64,000 bases of DNA. Origin: Aspidiotus rigidus (lineage: Eukaryota; Arthropoda; Insecta; Hemiptera; Diaspididae). Under the pieces are notes generated by a model. The model was not told where the DNA came from and did no database searches. It was given only the letters and a program-made list of their open reading frames with translations. Positions within the stretch are counted from its first letter, which is position 1, and every line of letters begins with the position of its first letter. The position numbers were made by a program, and so were the translations under genes. The DNA is taken from the NCBI GenBank assembly GCA_035079385.1, contig JAVHKY010000013.1, forward strand, positions 10,166,001-10,230,000. Reading direction: 5' to 3'. Positions 25,702 through 36,279 of this stretch are shown here, piece by piece.

Positions 25702-26095
25702 CAGCGGTCCCCAACGGGTCAATCGCGATTGACTAGTTGATCGCTAAGAATTTTTAGTCGATTGCCAGCGTTCTCGAGCAATTGTCAAAAAAAAAAAATC
25801 AATGTGTCAAATTCTTGATAAAGATTAAATCACATTGAAAGTATGTCTACTTGTATTCCACATCTTTTCATTTGTCAGAAAATTCACGAGTACCATTCTA
25901 ATTTCTATCATTTTTGTATTACAAGTTTTAATAAATCATACAATGTTTCCTCCTTCTCCTTCTTCTCCTTATCCTTATCCTTCTCCTCCTCCTCCTCCTC
26001 TCCTTCTCTCCTTTTTTTTTTTTTTTTTTTGTCAATTGTGGAACATTTGGAAATTTTGAAAGTTGATTTGGGCTCAAAAAAGTTGAGTACCGCTG
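25702..26095. mobile_element. hAT-type MITE with 8-bp TSD, inserted in the PLE fragment
   Basis: Starts CAGCGGTCCCCAAC and ends GTTGAGTACCGCTG. It is flanked by ATCTAGAC (25694-25701) and ATCTAGAT (26096-26103), 7 of 8 bases equal. Terminal phrases and TSD length are typical of hAT. The interior has a CT-rich microsatellite (25952-26000) and a T run. Removing it restores the continuity of the surrounding PLE linker. Confidence 0.9.
25952..26030. repeat. CTT/CCT microsatellite and poly-T
   Basis: Pyrimidine-only tract of TTCTCC, CCTTAT and CTC repeats followed by about 18 T. It lies inside the MITE and produces spurious Ser/Pro-rich ORFs. Confidence 0.85.
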
Positions 26096-27039
26096 ATCTA
26101 GATGGTAGAAAGAGGTGGATTAGAATTCCTTGTTTGCAGTTGGGACATATCCTCCGCCCTTTTGGATTCCGGTCGGCCTTTTATAATCCTAATACACAGT
26201 ACAGTTAGAAGTTCATTTGTGAAATTAAAGAACCCTGTTCCTATGGTTGAGAGGAGTGGAGTTTGCAGTGTAGTGTGTAATGATTGCTCTGGAATCTATG
26301 TAGGGATGACAGCCCGCCAGCTCCAAATTAGAGTAGCTGAGCATAAAAAGACATGGGAGAAGGGTAAATTGGGCGAGTCGGAATTTACCGATCATTCATT
26401 CAAGAGTGGGTATAAGTGTAAAGAGGGGTCTAAAGCTCTTCTCCATAGGGAGAGTTTGTATTTTCAGCGGTTGGCTCTGGAAAATATCGAAATTATTGGA
26501 CACCGCAATAACAAAGATATCCCTGTTGTAAACAGGTATATTCATGATGTGGGATTGTTTGAATTAGTATTGAGTAGGTTCCTTCCCCCCCCCCCCCCCC
26601 CGGTATCAAAACTGACTATACCAATATTCATGCTTCCATCACCAATAGCAATTTTTTTAATGAGATTTCACTCCACTAAAAGAAATTGTGGCTTCCCAAG
26701 TGCTCTCTAAGAAAGGGAAGAGGGCTCAATCACGCATCGGTTCATCATTTGAGGGGTTTCGTCATCATATCTGCAGTTCTTAATGCATCACGATTCTTGA
26801 AATTTGATGCAGATATTAATATGTTTGAAAAATGTACAGATCCTCAAAATTAAGAACTTCACACGGCATTCCCTAGCGCTTCCACGATGGGCACGTATGG
26901 AGCTGAATAAACACTAGCATATCTTATCCGACCCTCACTACTGCAATTCGGAGCAATGTTTCCGGCCTGGAGACATCTGTATGGTTTTTTGTTTCGTTTC
27001 CTTTTCTTCTACAAAAAAAAATTGTAAATGCGTGAATTT

Positions 27040-27245
27040 TTGGTATTCTTTTTGCAGTAGTATGTATAAAGTGATGCCATATTCGAATTCAACAGAGTCA
27101 AGGTATATAAAATTGATCCTAAAAACGCTAATATTGCTAACCTCTGTTCTACAGTGAGGGACTGTTGCTTCGAATGTCCGCCGCCTGCACCTACCATAGC
27201 AAATTTCGAGCAGCCATCTTTTGAAAAATTAAGTTCCTGCATCAA
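27040..27245. repeat. Dispersed repeat, copy 2
   Basis: Contains CGAATTCAACAGAGTCAAGG, CCTAAAAACGCTAATATTGC and CCGCCTGCACCTACC. It aligns with copy 3 at 33.0-33.18 kb over about 170 bases with scattered changes. Its superfamily is unknown. Confidence 0.6.
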
Positions 27246-27249
27246 TTAT

Positions 27250-29040
27250 CATAAAATTCAACTTTCCGTTAGAAAAAAAACACGGTTTGCCGCTAAACTA
27301 ATTTTTGAATTGAAAAAATTGCTGTAATAAAATCGAATGCAATAGACCTCTACCTTGTGACGTCACTCACAGAAACCTTGGTGATTTGGCCAAACGCAAC
27401 GTTGACTCCCATAAGAAAAACATAGGGAGCTGGGATCATTATGTTAAAAAATTGAGAAATAGAAATTTTTCATGGAAGATCCTGAACATTTCATTGCAAA
27501 TAAACTTAGCTAAAATATACCAATCAGTAGCCTATTGATCTTTGCTCCTTGCGTTTTTTTTATGCGAGTCAATCGTGCGTTTGGCCCAAATGACAGCGTT
27601 TCTGCTGGTATTTTCAAACGCACTGTGACGTTATCAGGTAAAGGTCTATCTCGTACAATTTCAGAGGTATAGTACATGGTTCTTATTAAAGCACTTTCAA
27701 ACAAGGGTCCTAATGTCAACATAATAATGCGCGTCAACTATCCACAATTTGCAGCGTAATTAAGCATTATTAAAATAAAACAACGAACTGGAAACGGAGA
27801 CACGCGCAACCACTCCTTCCTCTGCCCTCGCATTCCGAGAAAATCTATCTTTCTGCATATAACGCGATCGTTATAAGTTCTGATTTAATCGTCGGAGTAA
27901 TACTTAATATCATATAAAATGATCTTAAGGCGTTAGTCTTGTATAACTGAAATGAATGTAAACAGTTGGTCACATAAATCAAGTTTAAACCGAATAAACC
28001 AGTTTCCCTTTTCAACGAGTCAATTTAATATCATTCAGTGGAACGTACATATTATATACAGTTCGTTCAGCGGAGAATTACTGCATGTTGACCGTACTCA
28101 CGTCAATATTTCAACCGAAAGATTAGGCGCCTGAATTTGGAATGCTTCGAAACTGTCACACTTCCTCATTCCGACTAGCTGAGAGAAACAGAAACAACAT
28201 TTTAATAAAAAAATTTTTCAAACTCTTTTGATAGGTAGCTCTTCCGGCTCACGCCATATGGTGCATTTATAAACACACCGATCGTAGAGTCTTAAAAAAA
28301 AAAAAATTACATAACCGATCACGTATACTCGTACTTCTCTATGCAGTTCATTAGAAAACAAAACGGGTAAATCGTACATTAGTCAGCGGAGAAAATTCGA
28401 ATCGCGGTTGTTCACACAATTTATATACAGACGCATATGTCGTGTATATACTACTTCCTTTGTTTCCCTTTCGACATGAATATTAATTATACGAAACCTG
28501 AGCAGGAATTTTCCTCAGAATGCGGTACCTACGTATTGAGGAGAGGGTGCGACGAATCATTATACAGTGAAAAGATAACGAGGTATTGTCGACGGAGAGT
28601 ATGTTCGAATCTCAATTTATAATACATTCGTCAAGTTTTTCTTGAAGATCGCGGGTATAGCTGGCGAAAAACCATTCGGTTACACCTGACCAGCTAAATA
28701 GAATAATACGACAATTTTGTAACAAATTGTTATAGTTTACCATTAGTCGTCGAACAAAATGATGTCACTTTCGCAGCCATGAGATGTCACCATAACGAAA
28801 TCACGACAGAGTGGTTTTGCAAAATATGTCTGGTACGAGTAGTTGGCATTATGAAAATGTAGTAAAAATGATGGAGGAAAAAAATACCCGTCAGATAAAT
28901 AGTGACCAACAGATTGCGAAAGATTGATTTGCGCTCTGAAATTGCCACTTGTCCTCAAGATGTTCAGTCAGAAACAATATCGTACTCTCGGCGAGGTGTC
29001 TACGTGGTTTTGCCAAATAGAATATCGTGAGGGCACGTAA
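27250..29040. other. No gene; unique intronic DNA
   Basis: No repeat or reading frame that I can support. 27.8-28.7 kb has more CG dinucleotides than the repeat-filled parts. One TGACGTCA lies at 27359. Confidence 0.45.
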
Positions 29041-29049
29041 AGGAAGTGG

Positions 29050-31320
29050 GAGGAGGCAGATTTTTTAACAGGGAACCTGTTCTATGATTTTTTTTTAAAA
29101 GAGAAATTCGTCCTGCGTCGTCTGGCAAAAAACTTGGTAAAATTTATACTCTCGAGCTATATATGATAAGAAGGAAATTTGTAAAACTCGAGGGTTCTTT
29201 TACGGAGTTAAACGAGGGGGGGGCAGGGAATCTGTTTTATGGAGCACGTGGGATCTCAGGGTGTCTACCAGGTCAATTAAGTCAATTAAAGTCAACTTTT
29301 TTGAAACATGGTCAACTAAGTCAAGTATAGTCAACTTTTCTATCCGTAGGTCAACTAAAAAGTCAAAAAATGCATAATTTTGTGTAAAGAATGTTTTTCA
29401 CATGTCTTCCTATATGCTTAATATCAAGGTATAATCAACAAACTTCTGACTTTTAAAATTATACTTTTCACAATTAAATATTAATTCTTGCAAACGAATA
29501 AAAAAATACCGAAATTACGATATTAGTTTGGAGACTGGGGGGGTTGATATTTTTTAGGGTCAAATAAAATATCGAAAAAAGGTCAACTAATTGTCAACTA
29601 TTTCCATTTTTCAATTCTGGTAGACACCCTGGATCTTGAATTCCTAGGAACGCAGGGAACCTTTTCTATGAGTCAAATTGGTTTTGACATTGAAAACTAA
29701 ACCTAGTAAAAAGCTAGTATGAAGGAGGCCTAGACCTACTATAAACCTAGTACAAAGTAGGACGTCGTCAGTGATCTGGACCTTACTATTTTAGGGACTT
29801 CGAAATATATAGGTCGGTATTCGAAATTATTTCAAGTCCCCCTCCTATCATATATGGCTCGAGAGTCGAAATTTTTTCAACTTTTTTGTTGGACGGCGCA
29901 CGGCAAATTTCTCTCTAAAAAAAAAACATAAAATAGGTTCCCTGTTGAAATGTCGACATACCAGATGTATGACATCGAATTGTGAAGTCATAGTCCCGGG
30001 CTTTGGAGCTATATATATAATAGGAGGGACTTGGAAAAACAATGATCTATGACGTCATCAAATTGTGACATCACAGACTCAGACTTTGTAATGTAGCTAG
30101 ATATAGAAAAATTTGAACTCTTGAGCTTTAATATAATATGATAGTGGGGTACTTATGGTGTATGAAGCATTGCCTATCTAGCTCATTGAAGGGGCTAAAC
30201 CAATGGGTGTGCATCTAGTTACTCGAAGGGGCTATCCTAATGCGGGTCTTATAGTGTATTATTTTTCAACCTATAGAACAGGTTCTGTGAATAAGTGGAA
30301 TAAACGTTGGGAATTGTTGTTGAGGTAAATGGGTCAAAAGAGAGGAGGAAAGAAAGTTATGATAAAGGATGAAGCGTTGGTATTGATTATAGGCATTGGA
30401 ATATGGCTTGGATTTCGATAGTCAGGATTGAGACGGAGTTACGGTCGCAAACTCTGCAATGGCAGCGCGGAACCCGCAAGCTTTGCAGTTTCGTGGGAAC
30501 CGGCTAATCTTATCAGGGTACGCATTAGGTCTGATCGAGAGTTCGAGCCATAGAAGTCCCTAAAATAGGTCAAGGTCACTGATGACGTTAGGTTTAGAGT
30601 AGGTCTAGGCCTCTTTTATTCTAGTTTTATCCTAGGTCTAGTCACCCTTGAATTCTCAATACCAGATTCAATTTGACTCATAAAACAGGTTCCCTGCGTT
30701 TCTCGTTCAACTCAGTGTTTTTAAGTCCCCCTCCCATCATATAATAAGCTCAAGAGTCTAAATTTTTCTCACCTTCCCGTGACGTATCAATTTCGGACCA
30801 CTCGCGCTCGCGGACGCAAAAATTTCCTGCTAGTACCCCCCAACAAAAGAGTCCCCGCTAAAAGACCTCGACCATGTCAATCATGGATCGACTTGACGTC
30901 AGTTTTCAGTCGACCCCCAGCGTCGACCAACGATCGACGCTAAATCGACCAAGAATTTACTTTCAACAGGGAACCTGTTCTATGGAGGGTTGTTTGAGAA
31001 ATTTGCTCTGCGCTGTGCGGCAAAAACCTTGAAAAAAATTTCTACTCTCGAGCTATTATATGATAGGAGAAGGACTTGGAAAAATTTCCATTCATGAGCT
31101 GTATGTGATAAGAAGAGGGGCAATTGAAAAAAATTCGACTCATGACCCGTAATATGTGATGGAAGGGGGACTTATGGTGTTTGAAGCATTGCATATCTGG
31201 CTCATTAAAGGGGCTGAGTTAATTGGTGTACAAAGAATTACATGTCTAGTTACTCGAAGGGGCTATCCTAATGCGGGTCTTCAATGTATCATTTTGCAAC
31301 CCATATAACAGGTTCCTTGC
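29050..31320. repeat. Mosaic of A / R / B repeat modules
   Basis: The module phrases of the 41-43.6 kb block recur here. A (AACAGGGAACCTGTTCTATG, then a GC-rich CGTCTGGCAAAAAAC-type stretch) is at 29068 and 30966, inverted at 29885-29940. R (TCGAGCTATATATGATA or its complement) is at about 29150, 29840, 30730 and 31050. B (AACGCAGGGAACC...GACATTGAAAA) is at 29647, inverted at 30640-30698. The segment 29647-29801 is largely the reverse complement of 30553-30698. 30135-30290 and 31150-31319 are direct repeats (ACTTATGGTGT...CGAAGGGGCTATCCTAATGC). Confidence 0.8.
29257..29631. mobile_element. MITE with CAGGGTGTCTACCAG ends and perfect 5-bp TSD
   Basis: Starts CAGGGTGTCTACCAG and ends CTGGTAGACACCCTG, perfect 15-bp inverted repeats. 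It is flanked by GATCT on both sides (29252-29256 and 29632-29636). The interior is dominated by GTCAACTAAGTCAA-type phrases. It is inserted between two B-type modules. The 5-bp duplication matches that of the CAGGGTTGCCAC family, so both may use the same kind of transposase. Confidence 0.9.
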
Positions 31321-31949
31321 CTTCCTAATCTCCCTGAACCGTAACCTAGTCTAAGATAATTTTCGAACCATGTAAATTACAAAAAACTCACCAATATTTC
31401 TGTTTACCGTTCTGTTACTTTCTACAAATCGGGCTAGTTATCCGCCAGGAGCGCTACTGGCCATTATTGAATGTTAATCGAGTAGTCGTCAAATAAGTTA
31501 AGACCGAAGCCATTCAACGGAAAATCTTATGGAACAAGAATTGTAAAGCGTGAGATTTCCTACAAATCACCTCGTTAAATTTAATTTTAATGGATACCGG
31601 GCCACCACCCGCGCTACCCATCGTTTGTCATGTCTTCATTTTACGCGATACTATCGATGATCGGGCCGAAATATTGAACTCATACTCCGGCGTCACCCTT
31701 TGCTTTACGGAATGTAATCGAGTTGACTGAAGTTCCACCATTAACAACTAATTTTTTCTCTCGCCCGCGCCGTCGCCGCCACTCCACCTCTCAAAGCTAA
31801 CAGTCGAATTTGATTATAGACTTGGGTCGATTATTTGCAATAACTTCTGTTCTCTATAGTACTGGAAAGTCGAGAGTTTTTAAAAAGTCTGACCTAAGTC
31901 AGGAGCCCAGCCACTTTATGCAATCACGTTTTGCTCGGTAGCTGCAAAA

Positions 31950-32340
31950 TTTAAGATTTCCGTATTTTCCTATACATAGCTCGAAAGTTAAATTCCTCTC
32001 AAGTCCTCCCCCCCTGCATTCAGCTCGGCCGTCAGAATCTTTTCAATTTCTCCTCTTTCATTACAGCTCAAAAATCAAACCTTTTTCCAAACCCTCCCTC
32101 CCTTCCTTCCCTCTCATAAATATAGCAGGATGGTTGAGCATGTCAAATTTCTTCGATTACTCCTCCTTTTTAATGTGGCTCGTCCAAGTCCCCCTCTTGA
32201 TGTATGTAGCTTGGACCGTAATCTTTTCAAGTCCAATTTCTCTCGTATATTCAGCTCTGTGGTAGTAATTCTTTCAATTTGACATCCTGTTCTATTCAGC
32301 TCACGAGTCAAACTTCTCCTAGAGCTTTTCCTCCTCTCGT
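31950..32340. repeat. Degenerate R-module array
   Basis: About six diverged units of the form AGCTCGRRAGTCAAA...TTTTCAAGTCC...CCTCTC, recognisable as old relatives of the 45-bp unit. It ends about 210 bases before Clic exon b. Confidence 0.55.
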
Positions 32341-32554
32341 CATTACGAATATAACTAAATATGCCCCAAGAGTAAGTTACTACCTTGGCCCCAAAATACT
32401 TTCATGAATCTGAGAATGTGAGAATCGTGTTGTCTTTCTGAAGTAAGTTCCTGAGTGCTGTAAAGGGAAAAGGGAAATAGACCCTAATCGATAATTAGAT
32501 GCGATTTGATTTGTCTTTTCATTTGATCTAACAATTTCTTCTTATTTTTTTCAG

Positions 32555-32717
32555 GACAAATTTCGAAGCTACCCCTCCGCCCATATTGATCGATAATGGA
32601 TTAGCAGTGTTGGAAAATGAGAAAATCGAAAGGCATATAATGAAAAATATACCCGGTGGTCACAATTTGTTTGTTCAGGATAAAGAAGTAGCTTCGTTAA
32701 TCGAAAATTTGTACAGC
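32555..32717 (+). CDS. Clic: Clic, internal coding exon b (cis-proline loop and linker)
   Basis: Continues the same protein. The acceptor is TTTTTTCAG; the first base completes the Arg codon begun in exon a. It encodes TNFEATPPPILIDNG, then LAVLENEKIERHIMKNIP and GGHNLFVQDKEVASLIENL, ending YS before GTAAGT. The TPPPIL stretch is the cis-proline loop of the thioredoxin-like domain, and the ENEKIERHIM segment follows it as in other CLICs and GSTs. Length is 163 bases (1 + 54 codons), with no stop or frameshift. Exit phase is 0. The intron before it is 8,295 bp. Confidence 0.97.
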
Positions 32718-32999
32718 GTAAGTATTTATCTATTTTATTCTCTCCAACTTTGTACTGCTTGATTACCCTTTTACCGAACCAGTGATCATGACTTTTCAAC
32801 TTCCAAGAAATATGTATTAAATTTTCCAGTTCAATAACTATGTTTCGACTTATTCAATAATTTTGAATTGACGGGCAATATATTCCTGAACACAGAATAT
32901 GATGTCACTTTCAACATCCGAACGCTAGAAAATCTCCACAAAATTTCGAATATTGGAGAAGAGGGGTTTCTATTTGTATAAGTTCTGTTTTTCGCCTGC

Positions 33000-33185
33000 A
33001 TTTTGAGCTCAAAAGTATTTCTGTTGAGTGTAACGGCATTTCGGAATTCAACAAAGTCGAAATAATATTAAATCGACTCCAAGAACGGTAATAGTACTTA
33101 CTTCCATTTGACGAGGAATCCGCCTCCTGCACTTTACGTGACTAATTTTGAAGAGCTCCTCGTCTGAAAAATCAGAACTTACCGT
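33000..33185. repeat. Dispersed repeat, copy 3
   Basis: Contains GGAATTCAACAAAGTCG, CGACTCCAAGAACGG and CCGCCTCCTGCACTTTACG, in the same order as copy 2. It begins about 280 bases after Clic exon b. Confidence 0.6.
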
Positions 33186-33189
33186 ACCC

Positions 33190-35940
33190 ATCATTAATAG
33201 CCACTTTTTTTCAGTGTTGAACTTCCTATCATCTATTTGAACCGGGCATCTGCCAGGATCACTAATAACGCGCGTTTACTTTCGCCGATGACGAAAGAGG
33301 TATTGAAAAATAGGTTTTGTTTGTGGACATCTTTCATGGGATGCCAGGAATCCAATATTTTCATTTTTCTCCCAAATACCGTCATAGTTCTGATACCTCT
33401 TTCGATCTGTCCCCATTGCAGCGCAACGGTAGCGCTGCCCGGTTTAAATTATTAGATCTATGTGACATATGTTGGCGAGCATTTTTTCATTTCTGAATTG
33501 GCCTCTGTTTTCACTAAAGACTGACTATTTATCTCTCTCGTATTTCATTCGTGAAGTTCCTCTCCTGTGTTGTGAATAGTTTTTTTTGTACTCTCTCCTA
33601 TAAATTGTCAAATAGCATTGTCGCGAGGTTACCCGCCAGTTGAGTAGCCTGCCTTTTGATATTTTTCTTACTTTCTACGTGTATAGTTGACGTGTGATCC
33701 ATTTTCAAACTGTCCACACTCGCGTTCTCGGCTCACTTATGATAAATGAGTTGTCCGAATAAACGCACCTTGACAAACCGGAGTTTTAGATCTAGTTTCG
33801 AAAAACTTTTCAAGAAGGTCACGTGCGATTCTCAAAAACGCCGCAGAGATTTGAAATTCGAGTTGACGACTCCGTTCTTCTCAGCTTTTCTTACATTTTT
33901 CTCGCAACCGTCGTTTGTTTGTAACTTGAAGTTTTATTGGGTCAGTTACAGTCTATTGATGCTCTCTGGAAAACATTCAACTCGTGAACTTCGTGTCGTC
34001 ACATTTTCCCACTCGTATAGTGATCTAGTGCCAATTTTTTGAATCCGAATTTGTGTTGTTGCCTCGCCTCGTTCGCGCGACAACAAAGTACGCCAAATTA
34101 AACGCTTTTCTCGCAATTTACTCGAGTTGAAGGAACCGTTGATCACTCGTAATCGTCTTGTCACTGATGCACTAAGTGCGCTAATTTACATGTAAAAGGA
34201 ATTAGCTGCGGCATTTAAGTTACACTCTCTCGTAGAATATACAAAAACAAGCTGGCAAATACTACGTCTTACCGAGGCGGGTTAATGGTGAATCAAATTA
34301 CCTACTCTCGATTTCGTCGGACGAGAAAATATGAATGCGCGATCGAAAATTCTCGATGATACGCAGGCCTCTGAGGAGGTACGATATTTTACTTTCTTTT
34401 ATTTACTCGGAAAGGTGATGATTCTTCAGAGATATACATTCGAGACGAAGATAGAGAGTTTCTGTGCGCGTACGATCAATTGTACACTACGTATAATAAT
34501 GCTCGAGCCAAGAGTCGTGCGTGATTCATCTATCGTTCAGGAGGTTCTCTGTATTATACTATATATCGACCTTAGAAGATTCGAGTGCACGTACGCGCAG
34601 GTAAAATATAACCGAATCACCTTGACACGAAAGTCGAGCGTCCGAATGGCTGCACATAGTGCATACAAAAGATAATCGTGAGTTCTCTGTTCCTGAAGTG
34701 CTGTAAAGATATCGCCGTTGTCTACCTCTCGGCTCGAATAATATACTCTATAATGGAGCACGCCACGAACTGCGTTACCGCGATCGCCTCCCTGGCTGAA
34801 CTCATAGAACGTGAAACGTCAGTTCTCGTACTCGGAAGGTTTCCTTTTTCGACGCTTTATTGTACAAGTACTCCTAGGACAACGTGTTGAAAAGTATAAA
34901 CAGAAGTTTTAATAAATATTGCCATATCCCCGTGCCGTAACAGGGCAGATGCCAAGAACGCATACTTCATGGTTCCTTCAAGCATAATTCTTCAGTTGGT
35001 GGTACTGTGACCAAATGTGTGCCTTACCAGGGTAATTTCTCTTGTGTAAACTCACAAATCTTCTCTTATTATTTCAGACTCGTCAGACCCTTTCATTACA
35101 GGCTTTTGCTTGATTTTGACTCCAGCTGTTTTCATCACTGGAGCCACCTCATGGTTTCCGCAAACCGATTCGTGCGAGAGGGATCATAAGTGCAACCTTA
35201 CAGGAAATGTTTTTGTCGTCAAATTAGCGCATGAATGAATCCAGGCTGACTAACCTGAAAATTGTAACATCACAACCCATCTTCTCATATGCGGATAATG
35301 TCCACCGCATGTATGAGAAAATTTCCGGGGGAAAACCGTCCTACTGGGTGACAAGATGAAAATTATTAGCCGTGCTCGTCCAAAACGATTGCGATAATAC
35401 TCCTTCTAAACTCGCTGATGCAACACACATCAAATGACTAACGCACAATTATTACTTAAGAGCTGTATTCCCTTTTCTGTCAGTTTATGTTCACGTCGGT
35501 ACGATGATGATATTATTATTACAAACGAAACGACGTATTCCTTATCTGATTTTCGTGATTCACTGGATTATACGATCGTCGTAAAAATTTTGAATTCTTC
35601 GATTATTATTGATAAGCGTGAATATGGGAAAAATAACTGATAGAATTGGCTCCACATGCTATGATCGATCTCGTAGTCAAACGCCATAATACTTCGCGCA
35701 GCAAAAGATGAAAGAAGAATTGTTTTTGAATCTTCGGCAAAGCAGTCCTTGATATGTGATGTAATATGTACTTAGATCAAGTAATGAAGCCAGAAAGAAA
35801 AACTTTTGCCGGATACCCTTCTCCTCAAGAAAGACGTATCCATGTCAGAAGGAAAGAAGCAAAGAAAAAAATTCAAGTAAAAACATTGAAACGCGTGTAT
35901 GTCTTCGGGCGCTTGCAAAGAAATATAATAAGTAAAGATT
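33190..35940. other. No gene; unique CpG-containing intronic DNA
   Basis: Several open readings of 60-114 codons occur, on both strands in the same places, as expected from a stop-poor base composition. None matches a family I know. No repeats seen. Confidence 0.4.
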
Positions 35941-35943
35941 CAT

Positions 35944-35979
35944 CAATCTCAATTATATCGATCAATATAATTGAGATTG
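35944..35979. repeat. Perfect 15-bp-arm hairpin
   Basis: CAATCTCAATTATAT, then the loop CGATCA, then the exact reverse complement. The AT-rich arms could form a cruciform or RNA hairpin. No run of T follows and nothing links it to a gene. Confidence 0.8.
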
Positions 35980-36059
35980 ATTATATCGGAATATCGATTC
36001 TATACCCTGCTGCTATTGTAAGTTTAACCTTCATTATAGGTCTTCATAATAACCTAGTA

Positions 36060-36230
36060 TAAGTCCAGTATACAATATTTTAAGCTTACTAGCTTTCGGA
36101 GGCTCACGAGCTCCACTCATTCTCCCCCCTTCTTGGTATAGTGTAAATCTAGTATACAATATTTTAAGCTGACCAGCTTTCAGGAGCTCACGCACTCCAC
36201 TCGTTTGCTCCCCTTCTTAGTCTAGTATGA
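36060..36230. repeat. Tandem duplication of ~85 bp
   Basis: AGTATACAATATTTTAAGCT followed by an AGCTTTC...GGAGGCTCACGAGCTCCACTC stretch occurs at 36069 and again, changed in a few places, at 36157. It adjoins the 3' end of the next PLE copy. Confidence 0.75.
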
Positions 36231-36279
36231 GGCTAGTAGGCCTATATAATGAAGTCTAAACTTGATATAGCAGAATGAC

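Larger units (their letters stand above)
25545..26600 (+). pseudogene. Penelope-like element fragment (RT tail + GIY-YIG), split by a MITE
   Basis: Before the MITE the + strand reads QTAFQEELVTIKHLTRMNRV, the post-RT linker seen in the PLE at 37.1 kb. After it comes RKRWIRIPCLQ and HILRPFGFRSAFYNP in one frame. A frameshift leads to RSGVCSVVCNDCSGIYVGMT and LQIRVAEHKKTWEKGKLGES, the GIY-YIG nuclease (GV(C) in place of GVY; second half GIYVG kept), then ALENIEIIGH and VVNRYIHDVGL. It ends at a 16-base C run. It is 5'-truncated, frameshifted and dead, in the same orientation as Clic. Confidence 0.9.
24260..32554 (+). other. Clic intron between exons a and b
   Basis: GTAACT donor and TTTTTTCAG acceptor, 8,295 bp, phase 2. 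It contains the interrupted PLE fragment at 25.5-26.6 kb, a dispersed repeat near 27.1 kb, apparently unique CpG-containing DNA at 27.7-28.9 kb, and the repeat-module mosaic at 29.0-31.3 kb. From about 31.35 to 31.95 kb I see nothing recognisable; 31.95-32.34 kb holds degenerate pyrimidine-rich copies of the same modules. Confidence 0.93.

Noticed and set aside
25835..26208. Ser/Pro-rich ORFs over the CT tract
   Set aside because: They are translations of a pyrimidine microsatellite inside a MITE.
34331..34761. Overlapping ORFs of 74-114 codons on both strands
   Set aside because: Opposite-strand overlap, no recognisable domain, no splice support; consistent with local stop-poor composition.
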